A stretch of DNA of 32,406 bases from Streptomyces graminilatus (GCF_001418565.1 NZ_LIQQ01000018.1:1-32406); one strand, 5' to 3'; shown: positions 1-9,423, counted from the first letter of the stretch. The notes: generated from the letters alone by a model not told the origin. Numbers and translations are program-made.

Positions 1-81
1 GTCTACGAGGCCAGGCACCGCCCCGACTGGCTCCCCGTCCCCATGGCGGCGATCGAGCGACTCGCCGTCCGAGGAGGCTGA
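1..81 (+). CDS. Maltokinase-like protein, C-terminal fragment
   Basis: The window opens inside a reading frame that codes for 26 residues ([20 protein letters not shown]..., ending VRGG) and stops at TGA 79-81. The tail resembles the C-terminus of actinobacterial maltokinase (Mak/Pep2), which makes maltose 1-phosphate from maltose and ATP for the GlgE alpha-glucan pathway. The assignment rests on this short tail and on the next gene being glgB: the order treS-pep2-glgB is usual in Streptomyces. The ribosome-binding site of glgB lies inside the last codons, so the two genes are probably co-transcribed and translationally coupled. The catalytic part is outside the window. Confidence 0.7.
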   Translation, partial: VYEARHRPDWLPVPMAAIERLAVRGG

Positions 82-86
82 CCGCT

Positions 87-2303
87 GTGGCCCTGCACGA
101 TCCCGCCCTCCCCGACACGCCCTCCCTGGGCAGACCGGACGCCCTGTGGGACCCCGCCGACAAGCGGCGACTGCTGGCCGGCGCCCATCACGACCCGCAC
201 GCGCTCCTCGGCGCGCATCCGGTGCCCGGCGGCGGGACCGTCTTCCGTGCGCTGCGCCCCTGCGCGCGGGGCGTGAGCGTGCTCGTCGACGGGCTGCCGC
301 ACCGGCTCGACGACGACGGTGACGGCTTCTTCAGCGCCGTGGTCCCCTGCGGTCCGACCCGCACCGCGCCTCCCGCCTACACGCTGCTGGTGTCGTACGA
401 GGGCGGTGACTCGGAGGTCGAGGATCCCTACCGTTTCCTGCCCGCGCTCGGTGAGCTGGACCTGCATCTCATCCGGGAGGGCCGGCACGAGGAGCTGTGG
501 AAGGCGCTGGGCGCCGAGCCGATGACCCACCAGGGCGTCACCGGCACCCGCTTCACCGTCTGGGCGCCGAACGCGCGAGGCGTCCGGGTGGCCGGGGACC
601 TCAACTTCTGGGACGGCACGGCGTATCCGATGCGGTCCCTGGGTTCCTCGGGGGTGTGGGAGCTGTTCGTGCCCGGTGTGGGTGAGGGCGAGCGGTACAA
701 GTTCGAGATCGTGGGCCGAGGCGGCGGCCGGGTCATGAAGGCGGACCCGATGGCCCGGCGCACCGAGGTGCCGCCCGCGACGGCGTCCGTCGTCACCGCC
801 TCGCACTACGAGTGGGGCGACGAGGAGTGGCTGGCGGGCCGGCGGGGATCGGCCGTGCACGAGGAGCCGTTCTCCGTGTACGAGGTCCATCTGCCGTCCT
901 GGCGCCCGGGGTTGACGTACCGTCAACTCGCCGACGAACTCCCGGCGTATGTCCGGGACCTGGGCTTCACCCATGTGCAGTTGATGCCGGTCGCCGAGCA
1001 TCCCTTCGGCGGGTCCTGGGGGTACCAGGTCACCTCGTACTACGCCCCGACGGCCCGGCTGGGCTCCCCCGACGACTTCCGGTATCTGGTCGACGCGCTC
1101 CACCGGGCCGGTGTCGGTGTCCTGTTGGACTGGGTGCCCGCCCATTTCCCCAAGGACGAGTGGGCGTTGGCGCGGTTCGACGGGGAGCCCCTCTACGAAC
1201 CCGGGGACACGCGGCGGGCCGAGCATCCGGACTGGGGGACCTACGAGTTCGACCTCGGGCGGACCGAGGTACGGAACTTCCTGGTCGCCAACGCCGTCTA
1301 CTGGTGCGAGGAGTTCCACCTCGACGGGCTGCGGGTCGACGCGGTCGCCTCGATGCTCTATCTCGACTACTCGCGCGATTCCGGGCAGTGGACGCCGAAT
1401 GTCCACGGCGGGCGGGAGGATCTGGACGCGGTCGCCTTCCTCCAGGAGATGAACGCCACGGTGTACCGGCGGGTCCCGGGCGTGCTGACCGTCGCCGAGG
1501 AGTCCACCGCGTGGGACGGGGTGACCCGGCCCACCGACAGCGGCGGGCTGGGTTTCGGTCTGAAGTGGAACATGGGGTGGATGCACGACTCGCTCGGCTA
1601 CGTCCAGCACGAGCCCGTCCACCGCAAGTACCACCACCATGAGATGACGTTCTCCATGGTGTACGCGTACAGCGAGAACTACGTCCTGCCGATCTCCCAC
1701 GACGAGGTCGTCCACGGCAAGCGGTCGCTGGTGTCGAAGATGCCGGGAGACTGGTGGCAGCAACGGGCGAACCACCGCGCCTATCTCGGATTCATGTGGG
1801 CCCACCCGGGCAAGCAACTCCTGTTCATGGGGCAGGAGTTCGCCCAGGGTTCCGAGTGGTCGGAGGCCGACGGGCCGGACTGGTGGCTGCTGGACCCGCA
1901 GTACGCGGCCGAGCCCGATCACCGGGGCGTCCGCGATCTCGTCCGTGATCTCAACACCGTGTACCGGCGCACGCCCGCTCTCTGGCAGCGCGACACCGAC
2001 CCGGCCGGTTTCCGGTGGGTGGCCGGGGACGCCGCCGAGGACAACGTCTTCGCGTTCCTCCGCTACGACGCGGAGGGCATCCCACTCCTGTCGGTCAGCA
2101 ACTTCTCGCCGGTCGTCCGCCACGACTACCGCCTCGACGTTCCCGGCACGGTCCCCGGCTGGGAGGAGGTCCTCAACACCGACGGCGCCCGCTACGGCGG
2201 CGGCGACGTCCGCAACCCCGGGGTGGTGACGTCCCGGTCGGGGTCCCTCCGGCTGATCTTGCCGCCGCTCGCCACGGTGTGGCTGACGCCAAAACGTGGG
2301 TGA
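87..2303 (+). CDS. glgB: 1,4-alpha-glucan branching enzyme GlgB
   Basis: 738-residue GH13 branching enzyme, which cuts alpha-1,4 glucan and re-attaches the piece through an alpha-1,6 bond. It acts in the cytoplasm on glycogen or GlgE-made glucan. The GTG start at 87 has GAGGAGG at 71-77 as ribosome-binding site. An N1 domain (about residues 20-120) precedes a CBM48 domain (around [18 protein letters not shown]), then the TIM barrel. Visible catalytic motifs are [12 protein letters not shown] with nucleophile Asp418, AEEST with the acid/base Glu at about 471-472, and [12 protein letters not shown]. The length matches the long, N1-containing bacterial form. The gene starts 5 bases after the maltokinase stop, so it is the distal gene of a trehalose/maltose-to-glucan operon. 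No defect is seen. Confidence 0.97.
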   Translation: MALHDPALPDTPSLGRPDALWDPADKRRLLAGAHHDPHALLGAHPVPGGGTVFRALRPCARGVSVLVDGLPHRLDDDGDGFFSAVVPCGPTRTAPPAYTLLVSYEGGDSEVEDPYRFLPALGELDLHLIREGRHEELWKALGAEPMTHQGVTGTRFTVWAPNARGVRVAGDLNFWDGTAYPMRSLGSSGVWELFVPGVGEGERYKFEIVGRGGGRVMKADPMARRTEVPPATASVVTASHYEWGDEEWLAGRRGSAVHEEPFSVYEVHLPSWRPGLTYRQLADELPAYVRDLGFTHVQLMPVAEHPFGGSWGYQVTSYYAPTARLGSPDDFRYLVDALHRAGVGVLLDWVPAHFPKDEWALARFDGEPLYEPGDTRRAEHPDWGTYEFDLGRTEVRNFLVANAVYWCEEFHLDGLRVDAVASMLYLDYSRDSGQWTPNVHGGREDLDAVAFLQEMNATVYRRVPGVLTVAEESTAWDGVTRPTDSGGLGFGLKWNMGWMHDSLGYVQHEPVHRKYHHHEMTFSMVYAYSENYVLPISHDEVVHGKRSLVSKMPGDWWQQRANHRAYLGFMWAHPGKQLLFMGQEFAQGSEWSEADGPDWWLLDPQYAAEPDHRGVRDLVRDLNTVYRRTPALWQRDTDPAGFRWVAGDAAEDNVFAFLRYDAEGIPLLSVSNFSPVVRHDYRLDVPGTVPGWEEVLNTDGARYGGGDVRNPGVVTSRSGSLRLILPPLATVWLTPKRG

Positions 2304-2448
2304 AGACGGAAAAACACTTCCGAAACCTCTGCCGGGAAATCGACTTCACAATTCCCGACAACAATGCCGCCACCTGAGCTACATTCGTTCACCGTCGATA
2401 ACTCCACTCGTCGGCGCGGTCACAGCCAGTACGATCCAGGAGCAGCGC

Positions 2449-4365
2449 ATGCGCGATTCCGCCCTCGCTCCCCTCAATTCCACCGCTACCGCACCGCTGA
2501 CCGGCGGACTCGCCGACAGCGTCTTCGACACGGCGCTCCGCGCACCGGACATGCCGCAGCTCGCGCGCCGCCCCGACCCGGCCGAACAGGTCTGGAAGCA
2601 GGTGACGGCCGCCGAACTGCGGGACGAGGTCGTCGATCTGGCCAAGGGGTTCATCGCCTCCGGCATCTCCCCGGGCCACCGCGTCGCCATCATGGCCCGC
2701 ACCCGCTACGAGTGGACGGTGCTCTGCTACGCGCTCTGGGCGGTGGGCGCCGAGGTCGTGCCGATCTACCCGACCTCCTCGCGCGACCAGGTCGCCTGGA
2801 TCCTCTCGGACTCGCAGTGCAGCGCCGTCGTCGTCGAGGACGAGCAGGGCCTCATGACCGTCGGTTCGGTGTGCACCTCGCTGCCCCTGCTGCGCCATGT
2901 GTGGCAGTTGGACGACGGAGCCCTCGCCCGGCTCGTTGAGCTGGGGCGGCCGGTGCCGACGACGACGGTCGACTCGATGCGCCGGATCGTGCTGCCGGAC
3001 TCGGCCGCCGTGGTCGCGTACACGTCCGGCACGACCGGGCAGCCCCGTGGCTGCGCGCTGACCCACCGCAGTCTGGCCAGCCCGTGCGACACCCTGCTCG
3101 CTGGCTGGCGGCAGACGACGGCACCGCCCGGAGTGCAGCCCAGGATCCTCGCCTTCCTGCCCTTCTCCCACGTGTACGGCCTGATGATCCAGGGCCTGTG
3201 CCTGCGCGGCGGCCTGCTCATGGGCCACGAACCCGACCTGAGCGGGGAGGCGCTGTCGGCGGCGCTGCTGTCCTTCCGCCCGACGTTCCTGTACGCGGTG
3301 CCGTCGGTGTTCGAGAAGATCTACAAGAACTTCCTGCGCGTGGCCCAGATGTCGGGCCGGGGCAGTGTGTTCGAGCGGGCCGTCGGTACCGCGCGGGACT
3401 TCGCCACGGCCGCCGAGCGGGAGCGGCTGGGCACGGGCCCCGGACCCGGTTTCGACCTGCGCCTCCAGCACGCCCTCTACGAACGGACGGTGTACCGCAA
3501 ACTCCGTGCCGCCCTCGGCGGTCAGGTGTGCGGCGCGGTGTCGGGCGGCTCGCCCCTCAACCGTGAACTCGTCCTGTTCTACTCGGGTATCGGCATCCCC
3601 GTCCATGACGGCTACGGCCTGACCGAGACCAGCGGGGGCATCACCGTGCAGCCCGTGGGCCGGGAGAAGTTCGGGACGGTCGGGCAGCCGCTGCCCGGCA
3701 CGGAGATCCGGGTCGCGGCGGACGGCGAGATCCTGGTGTACGGCGCCCCCGTGTTCCAGGGGTACGTGAACGACGAGGCCGCGACCCGGGAAGCGCTGCG
3801 GGGCGGCTGGCTGGCCACCGGGGACATCGGGCGGCTGGACCCGGAGGGGTATCTGACGATCACCGGGCGCAAGAAGGACATCATCATCACCAGCAGCGGC
3901 AAGAGCATCGCTCCGGCCGCCCTGGAGCAGCGGCTGCGTATTCATCCGCTGGTGCACCAGGCGGTGATCGTGGGCGACAACCGGCCGTGCGTGGGCGCGC
4001 TGATCACCCTCGACCCGGACTTCCTCGCCCACTGGCGCGCCACGCTGGCCCTCCAGGAGGACACACCGCACCGCCAGGCGCGCGAGGAGAACGCCCTGCG
4101 GGAGGAGATCGGGCGGGCCGTCGCCGCCGCCAACAGCGCGGTGTCGCGGTCCGAGTCGATCCGGGTGTTCCGGGTCCTCGCGGAGCCCTTCGCCCTCAGC
4201 AACGGTCTGCTGACGCCCTCGATGAAGCTGCGCCGGGACGCGATCGTGCGGCACTACGCCTCCGAGATCGACGCGATGTATCAGGCCAGGGCACGCACCC
4301 CCCGGTCGAACGCGGCGGCGGAGGAGCTCGCGCTCTGGGACGACTCGGACAACGTTTTCCGCTGA
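2449..4365 (+). CDS. Long-chain fatty acid--CoA ligase (AMP-binding)
   Basis: 638-residue adenylate-forming enzyme of the FadD15-like long-chain acyl-CoA synthetase group, expected to activate a fatty acid with ATP and load it on CoA. The P-loop motif AYTSGTTGQPRGCALTHRSL, the motif GYGLTETSGGI and the hinge region TGRKKDIIITSSGKSIAP are all present, and the total length is usual. The ATG at 2449 is chosen because CAGGAGC lies just upstream; the same frame is open back to 2296, but that stretch overlaps the end of glgB and is not domain-like. The 145-base gap after glgB suggests its own promoter. Substrate chain length cannot be read from sequence. Confidence 0.9.
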   Translation: MRDSALAPLNSTATAPLTGGLADSVFDTALRAPDMPQLARRPDPAEQVWKQVTAAELRDEVVDLAKGFIASGISPGHRVAIMARTRYEWTVLCYALWAVGAEVVPIYPTSSRDQVAWILSDSQCSAVVVEDEQGLMTVGSVCTSLPLLRHVWQLDDGALARLVELGRPVPTTTVDSMRRIVLPDSAAVVAYTSGTTGQPRGCALTHRSLASPCDTLLAGWRQTTAPPGVQPRILAFLPFSHVYGLMIQGLCLRGGLLMGHEPDLSGEALSAALLSFRPTFLYAVPSVFEKIYKNFLRVAQMSGRGSVFERAVGTARDFATAAERERLGTGPGPGFDLRLQHALYERTVYRKLRAALGGQVCGAVSGGSPLNRELVLFYSGIGIPVHDGYGLTETSGGITVQPVGREKFGTVGQPLPGTEIRVAADGEILVYGAPVFQGYVNDEAATREALRGGWLATGDIGRLDPEGYLTITGRKKDIIITSSGKSIAPAALEQRLRIHPLVHQAVIVGDNRPCVGALITLDPDFLAHWRATLALQEDTPHRQAREENALREEIGRAVAAANSAVSRSESIRVFRVLAEPFALSNGLLTPSMKLRRDAIVRHYASEIDAMYQARARTPRSNAAAEELALWDDSDNVFR

Positions 4366-4465
4366 GCGGATGGGCCGTACCCGGCCCGGACCGTGGTTGA
4401 CGGTACGGCGGAGGCGCCCGCAGAGTGATCTCCGTACCGGCCTCCCGTACGGATTGGACGCTGCC

Positions 4466-5362
4466 GTGACCAGTACCGCCGCCGCACCGTGGTCGCACGC
4501 GCCCGTCAGGGTCGGTCTCGTCGGCGCCGGACCCTGGGCGCGGGGTGTGCACGCGCGTGTGCTGGCCGCCGGGCCGGAGACCGAGCTCGCCGGGGTCTGG
4601 GCGCGGCGCCCCGAGGCGGCCCGGGAGACGGCGGCGCGGTACGGAGCCCCGGCCGTCGCCCGGTTCGAGGAACTGCTCGACTCCTGCGAGGCATTGGCGT
4701 TCGCCGTGCCGCCCGCCGTACAGGCCGGTCTCGCCCTGCGGGCCGCGCGGGCGGGCAAGGCGCTGCTGCTGGAGAAACCGGTGGCCGAGGAACTCGGAGC
4801 GGCCCGGCGGCTGGTGGACGCGATCGACGAGACCGGGGTCGTCTCCCAGGTCCTCCTGACGAACCGCTACCACCCCGAGACTCGCCGGTTCCTCAAGGCG
4901 GCGCGCGAGGCAGACGTGTTCGGCGCGCGGGCGTGCTTCCTCAGCGGCGCCTTCCTGGACGGCCCGTTCGCGACGCCATGGCGGCTCGAACACGGCGCGC
5001 TGCTCGATCTGGGACCGCACGTTCTCGATCTGCTCGACGCGGCCGTGGGGCCAATCACGCGGGTGCGCGGCACCGGCGATCCGCGCCGCTGGATCGAACT
5101 CACCTGCGAGCACGAGAACGGCGCGGTCAGCCAGGCCTCCCTGTCCGGTTCGGTGAACGTGCCGCAGGGGACCGCCCGTGTCGAACTCTTCGGTTCGGGC
5201 CCGGAGTTGGTGTTCGACGGCACCGGACTCGACCACGAGGAGAGCTGGCCGGTGCTGCGCCGGGAGTTCGCGACCGCCGTACGCGCCGGCGTCTCCGGCG
5301 AGCTCGACGCCCGCCGGGGCCTTCGTCTGCAGTCGCTGATCGCCCAGGCGTCCGAGGGCTGA
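4466..5362 (+). CDS. Gfo/Idh/MocA family oxidoreductase
   Basis: About 298 residues. The N-terminal Rossmann fold shows the dinucleotide motif VGLVGAGPWARG, followed by the family's EKP motif (LLLEKPVAEE, Glu103-Lys104-Pro105) where the catalytic lysine normally sits. The C-terminal half is the alpha/beta dimerisation domain (LDLGPHVLDLLDAAVGPI and beta strands). Members are NAD(P)-dependent dehydrogenases acting on sugars or inositols; the substrate here is unknown. The protein is shorter than most members (330-380). The start is uncertain: GTG 4466 gives a compact N-terminus, but the frame is open from 4370 and no strong ribosome-binding site is visible at either. Confidence 0.85.
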   Translation: MTSTAAAPWSHAPVRVGLVGAGPWARGVHARVLAAGPETELAGVWARRPEAARETAARYGAPAVARFEELLDSCEALAFAVPPAVQAGLALRAARAGKALLLEKPVAEELGAARRLVDAIDETGVVSQVLLTNRYHPETRRFLKAAREADVFGARACFLSGAFLDGPFATPWRLEHGALLDLGPHVLDLLDAAVGPITRVRGTGDPRRWIELTCEHENGAVSQASLSGSVNVPQGTARVELFGSGPELVFDGTGLDHEESWPVLRREFATAVRAGVSGELDARRGLRLQSLIAQASEG

Positions 5363-5384
5363 ACACCGCGACAGGGCCGTCCTC

Positions 5385-5424
5385 TGCAAAAAACAGACTC
5401 ATGTGCCAAAAAAACAGACTCGTG
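5385..5424 (+). repeat. Two 21-bp-phased direct repeats in AT-rich spacer
   Basis: TGCAAAAAACAGACTCATG (5385-5403) is followed directly by TGCCAAAAAAACAGACTCGTG (5404-5424, one base longer in the A-run and one extra C). The CAGACTC cores start at 5394 and 5415, exactly 21 bases apart, or two helical turns. The A-runs stand out against the GC-rich background. They lie upstream of the cyclic-nucleotide-binding-domain gene, so an activator or repressor site is possible; this is inference. Confidence 0.6.
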
Positions 5425-5550
5425 CCCGCCGCCGAGGTGCCCGGCGCCTCCGCAACGGCTGAAATGGGGGGAGGGGAAGCCGCCGGAGCCGGGCGGTGCG
5501 CCGCCACGGCGGACGTCTTCCCTCCGGATCTCCGGCGAGGAGCCCTGCTC

Positions 5551-6006
5551 ATGACCAAAGCGACAAAGCTGCTGACCGCCCTGCCCCCGCCCCGCCGCGA
5601 GCGTCTGCTGGCGCTCGCGACGGAGGTGTCCTTTCCCGAGGACTTCAGGATCTTCGAGGCGGGCGACACCGCCGACCGTTTCTGGGTCATCCGTTCCGGC
5701 GCGGTCTCCCTGGTCCAGCAGGTGACGCCCGTGCAGCGGGTGACCGTGGCCAGTCTGGGCTCGGGCGATCTGCTCGGCTGGTCCTGGCTCTTCCCGCCGC
5801 ACAGGTGGGACTTCGGCGCCGAGGCCTTCAGTCCCGTACGCGCCTACGAGTTCGACGCCACGGCGGTACTCGAACTCTGCGACGAGGACCCGGCCCTCGG
5901 AATGCAGTTGGTGCGGGTCATCGCCGAGATCCTCGCCCATCGGCTGGAACTGACCCGGGGCAGGCTGATGGAGCACTTCGCCCTGCACAAGCGGGGGCCC
6001 GGGTAG
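5551..6006 (+). CDS. Stand-alone cyclic nucleotide-binding domain protein
   Basis: 151-residue protein made almost wholly of one CRP/cNMP-binding beta-roll: RRERLLALATEVSFPEDFRIFEAGDTADRFWVIRSG, then a VTVASLGSGDLLGWSWLF segment corresponding to the phosphate-binding cassette, and a C-terminal helix RVIAEILAHRLELTRGRL. No helix-turn-helix or enzymatic domain follows, so it is not a CRP-type transcription factor by itself. The cassette lacks an obvious Arg/Ser pair for cAMP, so the ligand is unknown. The ATG at 5551 has GAGGAG at about 5535-5540. The frame also offers ATG 5464, with no ribosome-binding site. It converges on the MFS gene with 15 bases between stops. Confidence 0.8.
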   Translation: MTKATKLLTALPPPRRERLLALATEVSFPEDFRIFEAGDTADRFWVIRSGAVSLVQQVTPVQRVTVASLGSGDLLGWSWLFPPHRWDFGAEAFSPVRAYEFDATAVLELCDEDPALGMQLVRVIAEILAHRLELTRGRLMEHFALHKRGPG

Positions 6007-6021
6007 GGAATCGCCCGCCGG

Positions 6022-7344
6022 TCACCGGACGCGGTAGCGGCGCAGCGCCGGCATCGCGGCCGTCAGGGCCAGGGTGACGGCGACGACGAGGAGTCCGCCG
6101 CCGGCGACGGCCGTACGGGGGCCCAGGGCGGCTGCCGTGGTGCCGTGCAGCAGGTCGGCCAGGCGGGGTCCGCCCACGACGACCACCGTGAAGACGCCCT
6201 GCATCCGGCCGCGCATCTCGTCGGTCGCCGCCGACAGCAGGATCGCCACCCGGAAGACGCTGGAGACCATGTCGGCGACACCTGCGGCGGCCAGGAACGC
6301 CACCCCCGCCCACAGGCTGGTGCTCAGCCCGAAGCCGGTGATCGCCAGCCCCCAGGCGACGACCGAGCCGATCACCATCCAGCCGTGCCGTCGTGCCCGC
6401 GAGAACGTGCCGGAGAACAGACCGCCGAGCACAGCGCCCACGGGGATCGCAGCGAACATCAGGCCGAGGGCGCGGCCCTCCCCGTAGGAGGCGTACGTCT
6501 GGGCGGCGAGCTGCGGGAACAGGGCTCGGGGCATGCCGAAGACCATGGCGACGATGTCGGCGAGGAAGGAGAGCAGGAGCACCTTGTGCAGGGCGATGTA
6601 GCGGAACCCGGCCACGATCTCCCGTGGGCCCGCCTTCCGGGAGGCCTCGGGCCCCGGCGGGAGCGCGGGCAGCCGTACGACGGACCACAGGGCGACGCAC
6701 AGGGCGAGCGCGTCGGCCAGATACAGCTCGGCGAGGCCGAAGACGGGTATGAGGGCGCCGGCGAGCAGCGGTCCGGCGACCAGGCCGGTCTGCATCACCG
6801 TGGTGCCGAGGGCATTGGCGGCGGTGAGTTCCTCCTCGGGGACGAGCTGGGCGACGACGGCGCTGCGGGCCGGTGAGTTCAGGCCGAAGAACGCCTGCTG
6901 GAGGGCGAGCAGGATCATCAGGGCGGTCACCGAGCCGAGGCCGGCGAGGGCCTGGATCCAGAACAGCAGCGAGGTGACGGCGATGCCGGTGTTGGTGATC
7001 AGCAGGAGTCTGCGGCGGTCCATGCTGTCGGCGATCGCGCCGCCCCACAGGGCGAACACGACGAGGGGCAGGAGTCCGGCCAGGCTCGCGTAGCCGACCC
7101 AGGCGGAGGAGCCGGTGATGTCGTAGATCTGTTTGGGCACGGCGACGGCGGTGAGCTGGCTGCCGACGGCGGTGACGGCGGTCGAGGACCACAGTCGGCG
7201 GTAGGCGGGGCGGCTCAGGGGCCGGGTGTCCATGGCCCAGCGGCGGCGCCCCGGGCCCGGCTCGGTCACCGGTGCGGTCGCCGGTGCGGTCGGCTGGGGG
7301 TCCGCGTCGTTGCCCGTGCTGCTGTTACTGCTGCTGGGGTCCAC
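6022..7344 (-). CDS. MFS transporter (EntS-like exporter)
   Basis: 440-residue major facilitator superfamily membrane protein. The N-terminus is polar (Ser/Pro/Thr-rich, about 40 residues), followed by about twelve hydrophobic segments. The loop after TM2 carries the MFS motif A variant WGGAIADSMDRRRLLL. The sequence pattern (RLWSSTAVTAVGSQLTAVAVPKQIY, ALQQAFFGLNSPARSAVVAQLVP) is that of EntS/MFS_3-type drug or siderophore exporters. Cargo is unknown. The GTG start at 7344 follows AGGACACCA; a later ATG (MDTRPLSRP, about 7230) is an alternative. A promoter-like TTGAAA-N17-TAACGA lies just upstream, and a terminator hairpin separates it from the peptidase gene, so it is probably transcribed on its own. 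Confidence 0.9.
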   Translation of the reverse strand: MDPSSSNSSTGNDADPQPTAPATAPVTEPGPGRRRWAMDTRPLSRPAYRRLWSSTAVTAVGSQLTAVAVPKQIYDITGSSAWVGYASLAGLLPLVVFALWGGAIADSMDRRRLLLITNTGIAVTSLLFWIQALAGLGSVTALMILLALQQAFFGLNSPARSAVVAQLVPEEELTAANALGTTVMQTGLVAGPLLAGALIPVFGLAELYLADALALCVALWSVVRLPALPPGPEASRKAGPREIVAGFRYIALHKVLLLSFLADIVAMVFGMPRALFPQLAAQTYASYGEGRALGLMFAAIPVGAVLGGLFSGTFSRARRHGWMVIGSVVAWGLAITGFGLSTSLWAGVAFLAAAGVADMVSSVFRVAILLSAATDEMRGRMQGVFTVVVVGGPRLADLLHGTTAAALGPRTAVAGGGLLVVAVTLALTAAMPALRRYRVR

Positions 7345-7359
7345 TGGTGTCCTGGTTGC

Positions 7360-7388
7360 TCGTTACATCCAATCGGCTCAGCTTTCAA
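7360..7388 (-). promoter_or_regulatory. Promoter candidate for the MFS gene
   Basis: On the minus strand, TTGAAA (7388-7383) and TAACGA (7365-7360) are separated by 17 bases, close to the primary sigma-factor consensus. Transcription would start near 7353, giving a leader of about nine bases before GTG 7344. Sequence match only. Confidence 0.5.
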
Positions 7389-7402
7389 TATCACAAAGGC
7401 AG

Positions 7403-7434
7403 CGACGGCCGCCCCGGCTCGGGGACGGCCGTCG
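7403..7434 (-). terminator. Terminator hairpin after the M1 peptidase gene
   Basis: CGACGGCCGCCCC (7403-7415) pairs with GGGGACGGCCGTCG (7421-7434) around a five-base loop; the 13-bp stem has one bulged base. It sits 30-60 bases past the stop of the peptidase gene, and on the minus strand it is followed by CTGCCTTTGTGATATT. This fits an intrinsic terminator with a poor U-tract, as is common in Streptomyces. Confidence 0.75.
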
Positions 7435-7463
7435 GTCGCGGCAACGGAGGGGCCGGGGCGGTC

Positions 7464-8888
7464 CTACGGTGCGGAGGGCTTGCCCTTGGTGCCGATCCAG
7501 GTCAGGAACAACTGGTCCAGGTCCTTGCCGGAGACGCGCCCGGCGAGGGCGGTGAACTGGGCGGTCGTACCGTGCCCGGCGCGGTGGTCGGTGGTCCAGG
7601 TGCGCAGGATCCTGAAGAACGCCGGGTCACCGACCGCCTCGCGGAGCTTGTGCAGGGCCATGGCACCGCGGAGGTAGACGGGACCGTCGAAGATGTGCGC
7701 GCCACTGCCCGGGTCGGCGGGCGGGAGCGACCACAGGTCGTCGTCCTTCGGCGTGGCGTACAGGCGGTCGAAGGTCTTCTGGGCGCTCGGGCCGCCGTGC
7801 TGTTCCTGGTACAGCCACTCGGCGTAGGTCGCGAAACCCTCGTTGAGCCAGATGTCCTTCCAGGTGGTGAGGGCGACGGAGTCGCCGAACCACTGGTGGG
7901 CGTTCTCGTGGACCAGGGTGCCCAGGTCGGGCGCCCGGTCGTACACGGGCCGGGTCTGGGTCTCCAGCGCGAAGCCGACCTGGGGGGCGCGGTCGACGAT
8001 GGATCCGGCGGCCTTGAACGGGTAGGGGCCGAAAAGCCCCGCCTCCCAGTCCAGGACGGACGGCAGCTTCTTCAGCACGGGCGCCGCGGCGGCGGCCTCG
8101 CGCGGGTCGACCGCGTTGTAGACCTTGATGCCGCCGGGGGTGGTGTACTGCTCGACCTTGAACTTCCCGACCGTGGCCGTGGCCAGGTAGGCGGCCATCG
8201 GCTCGGACTGGCGCCAGCGGAAGGTGGACTTGCCGCCCGCCGTCCTCTGCCCCAGGAGGACGCCGTTGGCGACGGCGGTGCGCCCCTGGGGGACGGTGAT
8301 CGTGAAGTCGTACGAGGACTTGTCCTTGGGGTGGTTGTTGCCGGGGAACCAGCTCATGGAACCCTGCGGCTCCCCGGCGACGAACGCGCCGTCGTCGGTG
8401 ATGATCCAGCCGTCGTTCGAGCCGTCCGGGTCCGTGACCGCCTTGGGGACACCGGTGTAGGTGACGGCGACCTGGAACGTCTGGTCCTTGTTCAGGGCGC
8501 GGCGCGGGCTGACGATCAGTTCCTGCCCCCAGCGCCGGAACCCCGCCCTGACGTGGTCGACGGTGAGGGCGGTGACCTTCAGGCCGCTGAGGTCGAGGTT
8601 GAAGCGGGTCAGCTTCTGGGTGGCGCGGACGGTGAGTACGGCCTTGCCGTCGAGGCGCCGGCTCGCGGGGTCGTAGCCGAGGTTCAGGTCGTAGTGGGCG
8701 ACGTGGTAGCCACCGTTTCCGGACAGCGGGAAGTACGGGTCGCCGACGCCCGCGGTGCCTGTCGTCGCGGCTGCGGCGGGTGAGGCGGCGGCCAGCAGGG
8801 CGGCGAGAGCGACGGGCACGGTCGCCACGACGGCGTCACGCCGGAGGACCGCGGTGCGTGTGCCTGCGTACTTCCTGGGGGGTCTCAC
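7464..8888 (-). CDS. Secreted M1-family zinc metallopeptidase
   Basis: 474 residues. The N-terminus has basic residues (RPPRKYAGTRTAVLRRD), a hydrophobic stretch (VVATVPVALAALLAAASP) and an AxA-type signal-peptidase site at AAAATT, so export is expected. The gluzincin motif HENAH is at 327-331 and the third zinc ligand is in NEGFATYAEWLY downstream. The exopeptidase GxMEN motif is replaced by FALETQTRP, a common change in short actinobacterial M1 proteins. The C-terminal helical domain of full-length aminopeptidase N is missing. GTG 8888 is chosen because GTAGGAG lies six bases upstream; longer frames reaching 9005 would bury the signal peptide. Likely role: extracellular peptide degradation. 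Confidence 0.9.
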   Translation of the reverse strand: MRPPRKYAGTRTAVLRRDAVVATVPVALAALLAAASPAAAATTGTAGVGDPYFPLSGNGGYHVAHYDLNLGYDPASRRLDGKAVLTVRATQKLTRFNLDLSGLKVTALTVDHVRAGFRRWGQELIVSPRRALNKDQTFQVAVTYTGVPKAVTDPDGSNDGWIITDDGAFVAGEPQGSMSWFPGNNHPKDKSSYDFTITVPQGRTAVANGVLLGQRTAGGKSTFRWRQSEPMAAYLATATVGKFKVEQYTTPGGIKVYNAVDPREAAAAAPVLKKLPSVLDWEAGLFGPYPFKAAGSIVDRAPQVGFALETQTRPVYDRAPDLGTLVHENAHQWFGDSVALTTWKDIWLNEGFATYAEWLYQEQHGGPSAQKTFDRLYATPKDDDLWSLPPADPGSGAHIFDGPVYLRGAMALHKLREAVGDPAFFRILRTWTTDHRAGHGTTAQFTALAGRVSGKDLDQLFLTWIGTKGKPSAP

Positions 8889-9051
8889 GCGAACTCCTAC
8901 GATATGAGGTGTGATCGTCTTCAGGGTTTTCACCCTAGAGGCGCCACCGCGCGAATTCCTCCTCATCCCGGTCAAGTTGCGGGCCGCCTCGGACGAACGC
9001 ATCATTTTTCTCGGTCACCGCATTCGTGTCCCACTCCGCCGGAGGCTCCTC

Positions 9052-9423
9052 GTGACCGTCCGCGTCCGTCGTGTCTACGAATCCCCCGAGCCGGACGACG
9101 GTGTACGCGTCCTGGTCGACCGGCTCTGGCCGCGCGGCCTGTCCAAGGACGCGGCGCGGATCGACGAGTGGCCGAAGTCGCTCACCCCGTCGACCGAGCT
9201 GCGCCGCTGGTACCACGCCCAGGAGGACACGGGCGACGCCTACGAGGAGTTCCGGCGCCGGTACAAGGCGGAGCTGGCCACGCCGGGGGCGGCCGAGGCC
9301 CTGCGCGCGCTGCGGGAGCTGGCCGCCGGGGGCCCGGCGACGCTGGTGACCGCCGCCAGGGCCCCCGACCGGAGCCATGCCTCCGTACTGGCCGAACTGC
9401 TGACGCCCGGCGGGGGAGACTAG
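9052..9423 (+). CDS. DUF488 family protein
   Basis: 123 residues, the usual size of the family. The signature stretches are RRVYESPEPDDGVRVLVDRL, WPRGLSKDAARIDEWPKSL, and the C-terminal TLVTAARAPDRSHASVLAEL. The biochemical function of DUF488 proteins is not settled. GTG 9052 is preceded by GGAGG at 9041-9045, the right distance, so it is preferred over the long upstream extension of the same frame to 8911, which is basic and low in complexity and overlaps the divergent peptidase promoter region. It converges on the FAD dehydrogenase gene; an identical CTAGGCCG octamer sits at both stop codons (9420 and 9438). Confidence 0.88.
   Translation: MTVRVRRVYESPEPDDGVRVLVDRLWPRGLSKDAARIDEWPKSLTPSTELRRWYHAQEDTGDAYEEFRRRYKAELATPGAAEALRALRELAAGGPATLVTAARAPDRSHASVLAELLTPGGGD

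Noticed and set aside
5385..5424. CRISPR or transposon-end reading of the A-rich repeats
   Set aside because: Only two units, no spacers of fixed length, no inverted ends and no transposase or cas gene nearby.
8911..9051. Upstream extension of the DUF488 gene
   Set aside because: The added 47 residues are not family-like and overlap the control region of the divergent peptidase gene; GGAGG six bases before GTG 9052 supports the short form.
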